This document shows positions 28,718-37,341 of a DNA stretch of 64,000 nucleotides, piece after piece (the first letter of the stretch is position 1; each line of letters begins with the position of its first letter). Source of the stretch: Sphingobacterium thalpophilum. GTDB taxonomy: Bacteria > Bacteroidota > Bacteroidia > Sphingobacteriales > Sphingobacteriaceae. Under the pieces are notes generated by a model. The model made no database searches and was not told the origin of the DNA. It saw nothing but the letters and a program-made list of their open reading frames with translations. The position numbers and the translations under genes were made by a program. The stretch is from assembly GCF_901482695.1 (NCBI RefSeq), contig NZ_LR590484.1, positions 4,712,001-4,776,000 on the forward strand, written 5' to 3'.

Positions 28718-28740
28718 AAAACCATACTAAGTATGGTTTT
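28718..28740. promoter_or_regulatory. Perfect 10-bp inverted repeat, likely HxlR operator
   Basis: AAAACCATAC and GTATGGTTTT are exact inverse copies around spacer TAA. The site lies midway between the divergent MFS and HxlR genes, 29 bp before the HxlR start. HxlR dimers bind such dyads; that this one is the binding site is inferred. Confidence 0.8.
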
Positions 28741-28768
28741 ATGAACTAATGGTCAGAATGAGCAGATT

Positions 28769-29107
28769 ATGGAAGAAAAAAAAATAGAAAATTTTGGCAG
28801 TTGTTGCGATGTCAATGGAATATTTAAGATTATAGGCGGGAAGTGGAAAGTGCTTCTCATCAAAGCGATTGCTCGGGAATGTCCGAAACGATTTGGTAAA
28901 CTGAGACGGGAGATGGAGGACATGGCGCAGACGACCTTGACGCTACAGTTGCGTGAACTGGAACGGGATGGTATATTATGCCGGCAGACCTATGCGGAAT
29001 CGCCGCCTCGGGTTGAATATAAATTGAGCGAACTGGGCAAAACTTTACTACCAGTTATTGAGCAGCTCGACCAATGGTGGGCGAGCTACAGGAAGGAACG
29101 TCCATAA
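28769..29107 (+). CDS. HxlR-family winged-helix transcriptional regulator
   Basis: 112 aa, normal for HxlR. It has the N-terminal Cys pair (GSCCDVNGIFKIIGGKWK) and the winged helix LINGKRRFGELRR-like segment FGKLRREMEDMAQTTLTLQLRELE. Members respond to aldehydes, quinones or disulfide stress through such Cys residues. It is divergent from the DHA2 transporter with a perfect dyad between them, so local control is expected. Confidence 0.92.
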   Translation: MEEKKIENFGSCCDVNGIFKIIGGKWKVLLIKAIARECPKRFGKLRREMEDMAQTTLTLQLRELERDGILCRQTYAESPPRVEYKLSELGKTLLPVIEQLDQWWASYRKERP

Positions 29108-29121
29108 TGCATGACATTCGA

Positions 29122-30114
29122 TTACAACAACACTTCTGTATCTGTCTTGCCGGTGGTCAATAGATCTGATATACTCTTTAAAGTGCGTTCGGCGATCTGT
29201 GTCAGGGCCTCTGTAGTAAAAAAAGCCTGATGTGCTGTGACCAGCACATTTGGAAAGCTCATGAGCCGTTGAATGGTGTCATCCTCAATAATCGTCGTGG
29301 AGAGATCTTTGAAGAACAATTTATCTTCCTGCTCGTAGACATCTATGCCCAGCAATCCGATCTTGTGTTCTTTCAACGCTTGAATAGCATGATTTGTATG
29401 GATAAGGTTGCCTCTGCTGGTATTGATAATCGTAACACCATCTTTCATTTTGGCCAGTGTCTCCTGGTTAATCAAATAGTGATTGTCTGCTGTTAGCGGA
29501 CAATGTAATGAAATAATATCTGATTCTCCAAATAATTCGTCGAGCGACTTATACTGAACTCCCATACTGATCAGACTGGGGTCGGGATATAAATCGTAGG
29601 CAATGATCTCTGCTCCGAATCCCATGGCAATTTTGATAAATGCTTTTCCGATTTTTCCGGTTCCAATAACGCCGATTTTCTTTTGGAAGATGTTAAAGCC
29701 CAACAGGCCATTCAGGGCAAAGTTCTGTTCGCGAACACGGTTATAGGCTTTGTGGGTTTTACGGTTGAGCGTCAGTAACATCGCCATGGTGTGTTCAGCA
29801 ACTGCTTCGGGAGAATAGGCCGGAACACGGCAAACCTGGAGGCCACATTCTTTAGCAGCCTGTAGATCGACATTATTGAATCCTGCACAGCGCAGTGCGA
29901 TCAGCCGGACACCTTTTTCAGCGAGCACCTGTATTACCTGACGATTGAGTTTATCGTTCACAAAGGCACAGACGACCTCTTCTCCATCAATAGCATTGAC
30001 GATATGCGGGCCGAGGTGCGTTTCATAAAAATGTAGCTGAAAGCCATAGTTTTCGTTTTCGCGCTCAAAAAATGTGCGGTCATAGGGCTTGGAAGAAAAG
30101 AATGCTATTTTCAT
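29122..30114 (-). CDS. ldhA: D-lactate dehydrogenase / 2-hydroxyacid dehydrogenase
   Basis: 330 aa. NAD-binding Rossmann motif GTGKIGKAFIKIAMGFG with an Asp at the end of the next strand (IAYD) for NAD preference. The catalytic residues fit the D-hydroxyacid family: Arg in INTSRGNLI, Glu in GIDVYEQEDKLFF, and His in VLVTAHQAFFT. The VYEQED...FFKDLS stretch is typical of fermentative LdhA, which reduces pyruvate to D-lactate. Monocistronic. Confidence 0.92.
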   Translation of the reverse strand: MKIAFFSSKPYDRTFFERENENYGFQLHFYETHLGPHIVNAIDGEEVVCAFVNDKLNRQVIQVLAEKGVRLIALRCAGFNNVDLQAAKECGLQVCRVPAYSPEAVAEHTMAMLLTLNRKTHKAYNRVREQNFALNGLLGFNIFQKKIGVIGTGKIGKAFIKIAMGFGAEIIAYDLYPDPSLISMGVQYKSLDELFGESDIISLHCPLTADNHYLINQETLAKMKDGVTIINTSRGNLIHTNHAIQALKEHKIGLLGIDVYEQEDKLFFKDLSTTIIEDDTIQRLMSFPNVLVTAHQAFFTTEALTQIAERTLKSISDLLTTGKTDTEVLL

Positions 30115-30269
30115 AAAATAAATCTTTAACTAAAGATACTGCATTTCGCTTGATTCTACTAATTGTTATCGCCAATAAATGACATTTAGTACTGTAAATT
30201 GCATCATAAAAGCCGTAACTTGCTTTGCAATTCTAGTGAGCTGTTGGTCAATAGTAAAAATAAGTTAGT

Positions 30270-31349
30270 ATGAACTGGTCTACTCAAGTTACGCAATTAT
30301 TAGGAACTGCATATCCGATTATACAAGCACCGATGTTTGGTGTTACGACCCCGCAAATGGTCGCTGCTGCTTCTGGCGCAGGCGCACTGGGATCCCTAGC
30401 TTTGGGCGATTTACCTTACAAAGAATGCATTAAAGCTATAGAGTTAACGAAAAAATTAACAGATGGTCCATTCGCCGTGAACATTTTCGTCAATTCAATA
30501 CCCGAAGCTTCCGAAGAACTCCAGGCAAATTATAAGCAGACGAAGACTTTCATCGAATCCTTGGCGCAAGCACATCACATGGAAGTTGAGCTGCCTGAAT
30601 TTAATGAAATCCGGTTGACGGATTATCACGAACAAGTAGAGGCTATTATAGAGAAAGGATGCAAAATTGTCAGCTTTACTTTTGGAAATTTAGATGCCGA
30701 AAGCATCCGTATACTGAAGGAGCACGATACCATACTTATTGGCACCTGCACCGCTGTTGAGGAAGCGCAGCTATTGCAAACATCAGGCATAGATATCATT
30801 TGTGTACAGGGATTAGAAGCAGGGGGGCATCGCGGAAGTTTTGACGATATGGATATCCCCCAGATTGGTGGTCTTTCTTTACTGTCCAAGGTACGAGAAC
30901 AGGTGGACAAACCATTAATCTATGCAGGGGGGATATATAATGCAAATACTTTACTTGCCACAAAAGTGCTAGGGGCCTCGGGGTTTCAGGTGGGGAGCCT
31001 GCTTCTGTGTTCGGAAGAAAGCGCATTGCTGGATTTTGAGAAGCAACGTTTGGCACAGGTCCGAGAAGGTGATATTGTGCTGACACGAAGTTTTTCAGGG
31101 CGTTATGCCAGAGGAATCCGAAATGCTTTTATTGATGCGGTGGATAATTCTCCCTATATTCTCCCTTATCCCTATCAGAATAAGCTAACAAATCTGCTTC
31201 GGAAGATTGCTAAATCCAGTCGTAATGCTGATTTTGTCAGTCTCTGGGCCGGACAGTCCATCCATCCATATAGTAAAGAATCCACAAAAGATATCTTAGG
31301 TAACTTGATTGTTCAAGTTGAAAAATTGCATCATGGGCTCGCGGGTTAA
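30270..31349 (+). CDS. Nitronate monooxygenase (2-nitropropane dioxygenase family)
   Basis: 359 aa FMN-dependent TIM barrel. Marks: YPIIQAPMFGVTTPQMVAAA at the start, CVQGLEAGGHRGSF with the catalytic-region His, and the phosphate-binding YAGGIYNANTLLATKVLGASG plus QVGSLLLCSEES. Such enzymes oxidise toxic alkyl nitronates. It has no close partner gene; ldhA is divergent. Confidence 0.9.
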   Translation: MNWSTQVTQLLGTAYPIIQAPMFGVTTPQMVAAASGAGALGSLALGDLPYKECIKAIELTKKLTDGPFAVNIFVNSIPEASEELQANYKQTKTFIESLAQAHHMEVELPEFNEIRLTDYHEQVEAIIEKGCKIVSFTFGNLDAESIRILKEHDTILIGTCTAVEEAQLLQTSGIDIICVQGLEAGGHRGSFDDMDIPQIGGLSLLSKVREQVDKPLIYAGGIYNANTLLATKVLGASGFQVGSLLLCSEESALLDFEKQRLAQVREGDIVLTRSFSGRYARGIRNAFIDAVDNSPYILPYPYQNKLTNLLRKIAKSSRNADFVSLWAGQSIHPYSKESTKDILGNLIVQVEKLHHGLAG

Positions 31350-31381
31350 TCGTTTTTCTACATTACCACTCCTGTTGGATC

Positions 31382-31537
31382 GCAGGTGATGAGCTCCTAG
31401 ATTGTGTCTGAGTCATTCCCTGAGTTGCGGGAATGGCGTTATCACCCGCCCGGAAGTCGTCCATAGTCAGTGATGGAAGGTACTTAGAATAACTTGCCTC
31501 ATGGACTATGGCAAGTTTCTGTAGATATTGTTCTACA
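31382..31537. ncRNA. Candidate structured RNA in the gap before the aquaporin gene
   Basis: This gap carries several nested stems. GGTGAT (31385-31390) pairs with ATCACC (31441-31446), extended by GC/GC, and encloses hairpin CATTCCC/GGGAATG (31414-31435). CCATAGTC (31461-31468) pairs with GACTATGG (31504-31511). AACTTGCC (31491-31498) pairs with GGCAAGTT (31510-31517) and overlaps the previous stem. TGTAGA/TCTACA (31520-31537) follows. The strand is not certain; no known riboswitch or RNA class was recognised. Confidence 0.4.
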
Positions 31538-31611
31538 ATAATTTATTCGTTTTTCGTCTTTTATACGGAAAATGATTAAATTAGAGTTAACTAAATTATA
31601 AACAGATTCAT

Positions 31612-32328
31612 ATGGAAATTAAAACATCTTCAAAATTTGTGGCTGAATTAATCGGCACATTTGGTTTGGTTCTATTTGGCTGCGGGGCTGCTGCAATTGC
31701 TGGCGCGAATACCATGGGCGGGCTTTCTGGTCTGGGACTACTGGGCATAGCCGTGGCTTTCGGCCTTTCAGTGGTTGTATTCGCGTATGCTATCGGCGGT
31801 ATTACAGGCTGTCATATTAATCCTGCTGTAACTGTAGGAGTATTATTGGCGGGCAGGATGTCTGCTAAGGATGCGGTGGTCTATATTGTAGCGCAATTCA
31901 TTGGAGCTCTCTTGGGCGCCTTTGTGCTGCAACAGCTTTTAAATGGTCAGTTGGCAGGCTTTACAGCAGGTGAGTGGGCTTACGGATCCAATGGCTGGGG
32001 AGCAGGCTACCAGAATGAATATGGAACTGCCTCTGCTTTTCTTATCGAAGCTATTTTAACATTTCTTTTTTTATTTGTCATACTGGCGACGACTTCAAAA
32101 GTAGGAAATAGCACGATGGCAGGCTTAGCGATCGGTTTTACCCTGCTTCTGATCCACCTTGTTGCCATCCCAGTTACGGGTACATCTGTTAATCCTGCCC
32201 GTTCCTTCGGACCAGCTATCCTTGCAGGCGGCAAAGCGTTGTCGCAGTTGTGGTTGTTTATCGTTGCGCCAGTAGTCGGTGCTGCTGTGGCTGCGATTGT
32301 GTGGCGCGCTGTCGAACCAAAGGATTAG
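31612..32328 (+). CDS. aqpZ: Aquaporin Z-type water channel
   Basis: 238 aa with six membrane segments and both pore motifs: NPA in HINPAVTVG and NPA in TSVNPARSFGP. His and Arg of the selectivity filter are in the expected places (His in LLLIHLVAIPVTGTS and Arg after the second NPA), which points to a strict water channel, not a glycerol facilitator. It allows fast water flow across the inner membrane in osmotic shifts. Confidence 0.95.
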   Translation: MEIKTSSKFVAELIGTFGLVLFGCGAAAIAGANTMGGLSGLGLLGIAVAFGLSVVVFAYAIGGITGCHINPAVTVGVLLAGRMSAKDAVVYIVAQFIGALLGAFVLQQLLNGQLAGFTAGEWAYGSNGWGAGYQNEYGTASAFLIEAILTFLFLFVILATTSKVGNSTMAGLAIGFTLLLIHLVAIPVTGTSVNPARSFGPAILAGGKALSQLWLFIVAPVVGAAVAAIVWRAVEPKD

Positions 32329-32349
32329 TCCACTCAGCGAGATAGCGGA

Positions 32350-32377
32350 GCGTGCCGGGAAATACCCTCCGGTGCGC
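32350..32377 (+). terminator. Possible terminator after aqpZ
   Basis: GCGTGCCGG (32350-32358) and CCGGTGCGC (32369-32377) pair over 9 bp with two G-U pairs around a 10-nt loop, but only three T follow. A weak terminator or an RNA end. Confidence 0.45.
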
Positions 32378-32425
32378 TTTGTTGCTATATGCTATTTCCT
32401 CTATAACAGTGCTATCTTTTGACAA

Positions 32426-33451
32426 CTAGACCCCATTTAAATCCTCAATAAAGGCTGTGACCATCTCTTCATCAGTGGCCCAGGACGTAATAATGCGAAC
32501 TGCTGCGCGGTCCGAATCGATAGATTTCCAGATGTAGAATTGATACTTTTGACTTAAATGCTCAATCACCTCATTGGGCAGTATGGGGAAAATCTGATTG
32601 GTCGTGGACTCCGTTAGAAAGCTGTACCCTTTGTCGCTGACGGCCTTCGCGATACGCGCAGCTAATGCATTTGCTCGTTGCGCCAGATCAAAATAGAGAT
32701 TATCTTTGAAGAGCTCTAAAAATTGAATGGAAAGCACACGTCCTTTAGCGAGCATAGCCCCTTTTTGCTTTATGGCATAATCAAAATCAATAGCCAGATC
32801 CGCACGGTTAAAAATCACAGCTTCACCCAGAAGTGCGCCGTTTTTGGTGCCGCCGATGTAAAAAACGTCCGTGAGGTGCCCCAGTGCTTCCATGGTCAGA
32901 TCATTATTTTTGGCCGCAAGTGCGTGCCCTAAGCGGGCTCCATCCAGATAAAGCAGCAGATCATGGGCATGGCAAAACTTAGAGAGCGCTTCGAGCTCTC
33001 CAAGGCTATAAATGGTACCAATTTCTGTGGAATTGGAGATGTAAACCATTTTTGGCTTTACAACATGTGGTGCCAACATGTGCGCCTTTAAGACATTTTC
33101 AATATCCGCTGTCCGCAATTTACCATCTGCGGTTTCAGCGGTGATCACTTTATGCCCTGTTGCTTCGATGGCTCCCGTTTCGTTTGCTGCAATATGTCCG
33201 GTCTTTGCGCTGATTACAGCTTCATGTACCCGCAAAAGAAAGGAGATAACCAACAGATTTGTCTGCGTGCCGCCCGAGACAAAATGAATTGCGGCATCCG
33301 GATTTTGAAGCCTGTCTCTCAAAATTGCCTTAGCTTGCTGTGCATATTCGTCTTCACCATAGCCAGCCTGCTGCACCAGATTGGTCTGGATGAGTTTATC
33401 TAGAATCCTTGGATGTGCACCTTCGGAATAATCGTTTTTAAAATTATACAT
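32426..33451 (-). CDS. ltaE: Low-specificity L-threonine aldolase / beta-eliminating lyase
   Basis: 341 aa PLP enzyme of fold type I. Marks: FKNDYSEGAHPRIL at the start, FVSGGTQTNLL, HIAANETGAIE, LYLDGARLGHAL, and the PLP Lys in FYIGGTKNGALLGEA. It splits L-threonine or allo-threonine into glycine and acetaldehyde. Monocistronic. A related aromatic-amino-acid lyase role is less likely given the short length. Confidence 0.88.
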   Translation of the reverse strand: MYNFKNDYSEGAHPRILDKLIQTNLVQQAGYGEDEYAQQAKAILRDRLQNPDAAIHFVSGGTQTNLLVISFLLRVHEAVISAKTGHIAANETGAIEATGHKVITAETADGKLRTADIENVLKAHMLAPHVVKPKMVYISNSTEIGTIYSLGELEALSKFCHAHDLLLYLDGARLGHALAAKNNDLTMEALGHLTDVFYIGGTKNGALLGEAVIFNRADLAIDFDYAIKQKGAMLAKGRVLSIQFLELFKDNLYFDLAQRANALAARIAKAVSDKGYSFLTESTTNQIFPILPNEVIEHLSQKYQFYIWKSIDSDRAAVRIITSWATDEEMVTAFIEDLNGV

Positions 33452-33674
33452 ATTTATTATTTCTTATTGCTGCGTTCTTACTTCACATTTGTTGCCGGAT
33501 ATGGCAGAGCCTGCTGCTATGTTTCAAAAATAGACTTAATTTCTTACTTGGTGTATGTAAAAAAGTGGTATCATCATCGATGTACTTTTAGCATATGAAA
33601 AAACGTGAAGGACGCACCTTTCAGAATCAGATATCTGAAATGAAGCTGTAGATAAACGGTAGAGTTGCTTAGAA

Positions 33675-33703
33675 ACGGGGCTATCGAACTTTTTGGGCCC
33701 CGT
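33675..33703 (-). other. GC-rich stem-loop beside the PUL
   Basis: ACGGGGC (33675-33681) pairs with GCCCCGT (33697-33703) in the non-coding gap between ltaE and the end of the PUL operon. A second stem TTTCAGA/TCTGAAA lies about 50 bp further left-to-middle of the gap. There is no T run; it may be the 3' end of the susCD operon transcript. Confidence 0.4.
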
Positions 33704-33717
33704 GTCGATGCCGGAAA

Positions 33718-35769
33718 TTACCTTAAAAGCTCGTACACGCGTACATAGTCGATTTCAAAAGTAGCGGGAAATACCGAGTCGTCCACTCCTTCTTTTCCAC
33801 CCCAGTTGCCGCCCACGGCCAAGTTGATCAGCAGGTGAAACTTCTGATCAAAGGGCCATTCGCTAAAACTTTTATGCTCATTGTCAAAGTGGAAGATCTC
33901 AACATTATCGACAAAGCCCTTGATATAGGATGGGGTCCAGTCCACGCGATAAAGATGGAAATTATCGGTAGTACCCAGTACGCGCTTATTTCCCGTTTTT
34001 TGTGTATTTATACCATGATTATAAGCTTTGCTGTGTGTAGAAATATGCACCATATCCTGATCGTATCCGACATGCTCGATTATATCAATCTCGCCAGAGT
34101 TGGGCCAACCTCCGTAGGTACAGTCTGTAGGCAGCATCCAGACAGCTGGCCATGTTCCGCGGCCTTTAGGGAGTTTGGCGCGGACCTCAAATCTGCCGTA
34201 AGTGAAGTCACCTTTATTTTTGCTGACTAATCGGGCTGATGTATATGCCTTACCTTCTCTGCTTTCTTTGATTGCCCTTATTTTCAGCACGCCGTTCTCC
34301 ATGATCGAATTTTTGAGTGAAGCGTCCATATAATATTGCAGTTCATTGTTTCCCCAGCCGTTGTGTAACGATCCTACGTCGTATGACCATTTGGTCTTGT
34401 CAGGCAAACCTTTGTCATTGAATTCATCAAACCATACAGGAGAGTCCGAAAAGCGGAAGACGAGAGCCTTGGTTTTGGTCGTATCACCGGTGACGTAAAA
34501 GGGGATGTTGGCGGTAGCTACGTTATTGTGACCATCGCTTGTATACACAAAGATGCGGTAGGCTCCTTCTTGTAGGGGACTTGTTAAGATGGCCCTCTGT
34601 CTGGACTGTTTTTTGATATGTCCTCCGAGCGAGTCAGGGCGTTCCTCACGGTCGCCTCCTTCTTTTAAGTCGGTACTTTCATGGAGCAGTTCCCAGCGTG
34701 TTTGCAACTGATCGCCATCAGGATCGCTGACAAATACCTCCAATGGGTAGTCCCTGCCGGGCTGCAAATAGATGAAGTCTTTCGCCTTTCTATTATCCAG
34801 AATGAGAGAATCCAGTCTCGGAGCTTTATTGGCAGGCCATTGGCCAGACCAAAGAAATTGCATCACATCCACTACTTCATTTTCTTCCCCAGCTTCTGTA
34901 AATAGACCGTACCATGTGGGTGTACGTTCCTGTTTCTGCCCCCAGAGGAAGACGTAGGACCCTAGACAATTCTTGTCCTTGCCTACAGAAGTCTCATATC
35001 TATTCTTATAAACGGTGGCTTTCTCGTGGCTGCTCTCCTCTATGGCGGCACCCCAAGGGGTTTGTATGCTTTCCCAATGCCCAGTAGGCCCCCATTCGGT
35101 TACAATATAAGGCTTGTCCCAGCCTGCTCTTCGTAGCTGCTGAGGTACAGCAGCGAGTCCACCGTAGACCTGTACGGCGATCAGGTCTAACTCGGGACAT
35201 TTCTCCTTGATATAATCGATTTCTTTTTGATTGACCCCAGCCAGCATTGTAGTAATCAGATGATTTGGATCGATCTCGCGAATCATTTTCGCAATTGCAT
35301 TGACAGCGTCCCAAACTTTGGGATTGCTGTAGTGCAGGTTGAGCTCATTACCGATTCCCCATGTCAACAGTGCAGGGTGGTCCTTATATTGGCCAACTAC
35401 GGTACGCAGGTATTCCAATTGCCTGGCGACTGCGACTTCATCGTTATAGTCAAAACCATGCCGTTCGGTTTTTACATCAAGCCCCAAGGTCACAGTGAGT
35501 CCCAGCTGCTGCGCCTTGTTCAGGATTTCTGTGCCATTTTGTGGGCTCCAGGTGCGTATGGAGTTTCCTCCATACGCTTTCAGTTTTTCCATGTTACTGG
35601 TACCGCCGGCACCTCTAATAAAGTACGGCTGTCCGTCACGCATGATGGTGTAGCCCTCCTTCAGTTTGACAATTTCTGTCTTGACTGCCTGTTGTTCCTG
35701 CGCCCATGTCCAGTTTAGCAGCAAGAGCTGTATCGCTGCAAAAATTAATATTCTTTCAGATATCATCAT
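33718..35769 (-). CDS. Secreted two-domain glycosidase: GH2-like TIM barrel plus GH16 beta-glucanase
   Basis: 683 aa with a Sec signal peptide ending near WTWAQ. Residues about 30-310 form a clan-A TIM barrel of the GH2 C-terminal type, with acid/base Glu142 in WGIGNELN and nucleophile Glu225 in IVTEWGPTG. A linker/Ig-like part (320-430) follows. Residues about 440-683 are a GH16 laminarinase/lichenase domain with the ExDxxE catalytic motif GEIDIIEHVG (Glu560, Asp562, Glu565). GH16 cuts internal beta-1,3 or mixed beta-1,3/1,4 bonds. Both active sites look intact. The start directly abuts the susD stop codon, so it is the third gene of the PUL operon. Confidence 0.9.
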   Translation of the reverse strand: MMISERILIFAAIQLLLLNWTWAQEQQAVKTEIVKLKEGYTIMRDGQPYFIRGAGGTSNMEKLKAYGGNSIRTWSPQNGTEILNKAQQLGLTVTLGLDVKTERHGFDYNDEVAVARQLEYLRTVVGQYKDHPALLTWGIGNELNLHYSNPKVWDAVNAIAKMIREIDPNHLITTMLAGVNQKEIDYIKEKCPELDLIAVQVYGGLAAVPQQLRRAGWDKPYIVTEWGPTGHWESIQTPWGAAIEESSHEKATVYKNRYETSVGKDKNCLGSYVFLWGQKQERTPTWYGLFTEAGEENEVVDVMQFLWSGQWPANKAPRLDSLILDNRKAKDFIYLQPGRDYPLEVFVSDPDGDQLQTRWELLHESTDLKEGGDREERPDSLGGHIKKQSRQRAILTSPLQEGAYRIFVYTSDGHNNVATANIPFYVTGDTTKTKALVFRFSDSPVWFDEFNDKGLPDKTKWSYDVGSLHNGWGNNELQYYMDASLKNSIMENGVLKIRAIKESREGKAYTSARLVSKNKGDFTYGRFEVRAKLPKGRGTWPAVWMLPTDCTYGGWPNSGEIDIIEHVGYDQDMVHISTHSKAYNHGINTQKTGNKRVLGTTDNFHLYRVDWTPSYIKGFVDNVEIFHFDNEHKSFSEWPFDQKFHLLINLAVGGNWGGKEGVDDSVFPATFEIDYVRVYELLR

Positions 35770-37320
35770 TTATCTAAAATTAGGGTTAGCATCAATCTGT
35801 GTTTGTGGAATAGGCAAATATTCACTTACGCCGGGTATAAATTTACCGCCGAATACATCTTTTGCACGCCCTGTGCGCACGAGATCATTAAAACGTTCGC
35901 CCCACCATTCGCAGGCGAATTCAGCTCTGCGTTCGTCTAAAATCTGGGAGAGTGTAACGTTGTGTATCGGTGCTAACTTGGCCCGCTCCCGGACCAGTCC
36001 AAAAGGTTCGTCGCCATTTTGCCCTTTTCTGACTTTCGCTTCGGCGTTGAGCAGCAACACATCTGCATAGCGCAATATACGGACATTATTGTTGGCCCCA
36101 TACTCCATCCTTCCGGGCGTCATCTGCGATTTTGGTAGATAGGCTTTGCCATTAAAATATTTGATGCCAAAGGGGTTTCCATAGACTACATCTCCGCTCG
36201 GAGTTGTGGCGGTCGTTGCCGGATTGCCATTGATGCCACAGTGGAGAATAGTCGTCTTTAAACGTTCGGTCTCGCCACGGCCGGTCAGAAAATCCACAAC
36301 ATCCTGCGAAGGAGGCACCCAGCCGGCACCAGAAATCGGACTGCCTTTCTGATCCCCGGATGGACCTTGCCATTTAAAGAAGGTGCCCCAATCCACCCCC
36401 GGCCGTACGATGTCACCGGCCCCTAGTCCGAAGTCCGAATATTGTAATTCAAATAATGATTCATTGGCTAATTTCCCTGGTATTTTGAAGAGTTCATAAT
36501 AATTAGGATACAGTGAAAATTTGCCGCTTCCTATAATTTTGTCTGTTGCATCCAATACCTCATTCCAGTAAACACTGCTATTGTCATTAGCTGCCAGATC
36601 TGCAGCAGCTTTCGCTTTTAACAGTAACGCAGAATATTTTGTGACAGCGCCAGCATGCTTGGATTGGTTGGGACGGGCATCTTCGAGATCTTCTGCACAG
36701 CTGTTCATTTCATCAATGATAAACTGTCGGACTTCCGCTGCGGTACTTTTGTTGATAGTAGCCAGACGTCCTATATTGTCACTGTCGGTCAGTATTGGGA
36801 CATTCCCAAAAAGACGCGAAGCCATCAGATGAGCGTAAGCTCGAAGAAATCGCACTTCGGCTTTATACTGTTTGTTGAGCTTAAGATCCGCTGTATTTGT
36901 TGCCGGAATTTTAGCGGCAAACTGATCTAGTTCAATTAAGGCGTTGTTGGCCGCGATGACTAAACTATAATAGCTGATCCAAGATTGATTGAGTCCCCAG
37001 TAGGACTGTACGGTGACATCATTCTGAAAATTCTTGATGGCCATCAGTTCAGGATTATCGTTCGGACTTGGAGCGCCCTGCTGATAGTCGTCGTCTCGCA
37101 TGCATCGGATGGAAAGATCGATCCAGTGAACGAGGTTATCATCGGCAGCAGAACGGTAGACACCTGATACAGGACCATACATCAGTGCGGTGTTGCTGTA
37201 ATCTATTTCTTCGGAACGCTGTTGATTTTCCAACGGTTTATCTAAAAAGTTACTGCAGCTGTTCATGCACAATGAAAGGCCTAAGCAACTTGCGATCAAG
37301 ATATATCTGAAGTTTTTCAT
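35770..37320 (-). CDS. SusD/RagB-family surface glycan-binding lipoprotein
   Basis: 516 aa with a lipoprotein signal (LCMNSC) and the SusD helical-repeat fold: RFLRAYAHLMASRLFGNVPIL and ILRYADVLLLNAEAKVR are typical, as is the C-terminal RRAEFACEWWGERFNDLVRTG. It caps the partner SusC barrel on the outer surface and delivers oligosaccharides to it. It lies 21 bp downstream of susC and directly before the GH gene. Confidence 0.95.
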   Translation of the reverse strand: MKNFRYILIASCLGLSLCMNSCSNFLDKPLENQQRSEEIDYSNTALMYGPVSGVYRSAADDNLVHWIDLSIRCMRDDDYQQGAPSPNDNPELMAIKNFQNDVTVQSYWGLNQSWISYYSLVIAANNALIELDQFAAKIPATNTADLKLNKQYKAEVRFLRAYAHLMASRLFGNVPILTDSDNIGRLATINKSTAAEVRQFIIDEMNSCAEDLEDARPNQSKHAGAVTKYSALLLKAKAAADLAANDNSSVYWNEVLDATDKIIGSGKFSLYPNYYELFKIPGKLANESLFELQYSDFGLGAGDIVRPGVDWGTFFKWQGPSGDQKGSPISGAGWVPPSQDVVDFLTGRGETERLKTTILHCGINGNPATTATTPSGDVVYGNPFGIKYFNGKAYLPKSQMTPGRMEYGANNNVRILRYADVLLLNAEAKVRKGQNGDEPFGLVRERAKLAPIHNVTLSQILDERRAEFACEWWGERFNDLVRTGRAKDVFGGKFIPGVSEYLPIPQTQIDANPNFR

Positions 37321-37341
37321 ATGATTAAATTTAGGGTGTAA

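Noticed and set aside
31382-31537. Known riboswitch, SRP RNA or 6S RNA
   Set aside because: The SRP GGAAGCAGC-type loop and other class signatures are missing; only generic stems are seen, so it was reported as unclassified.
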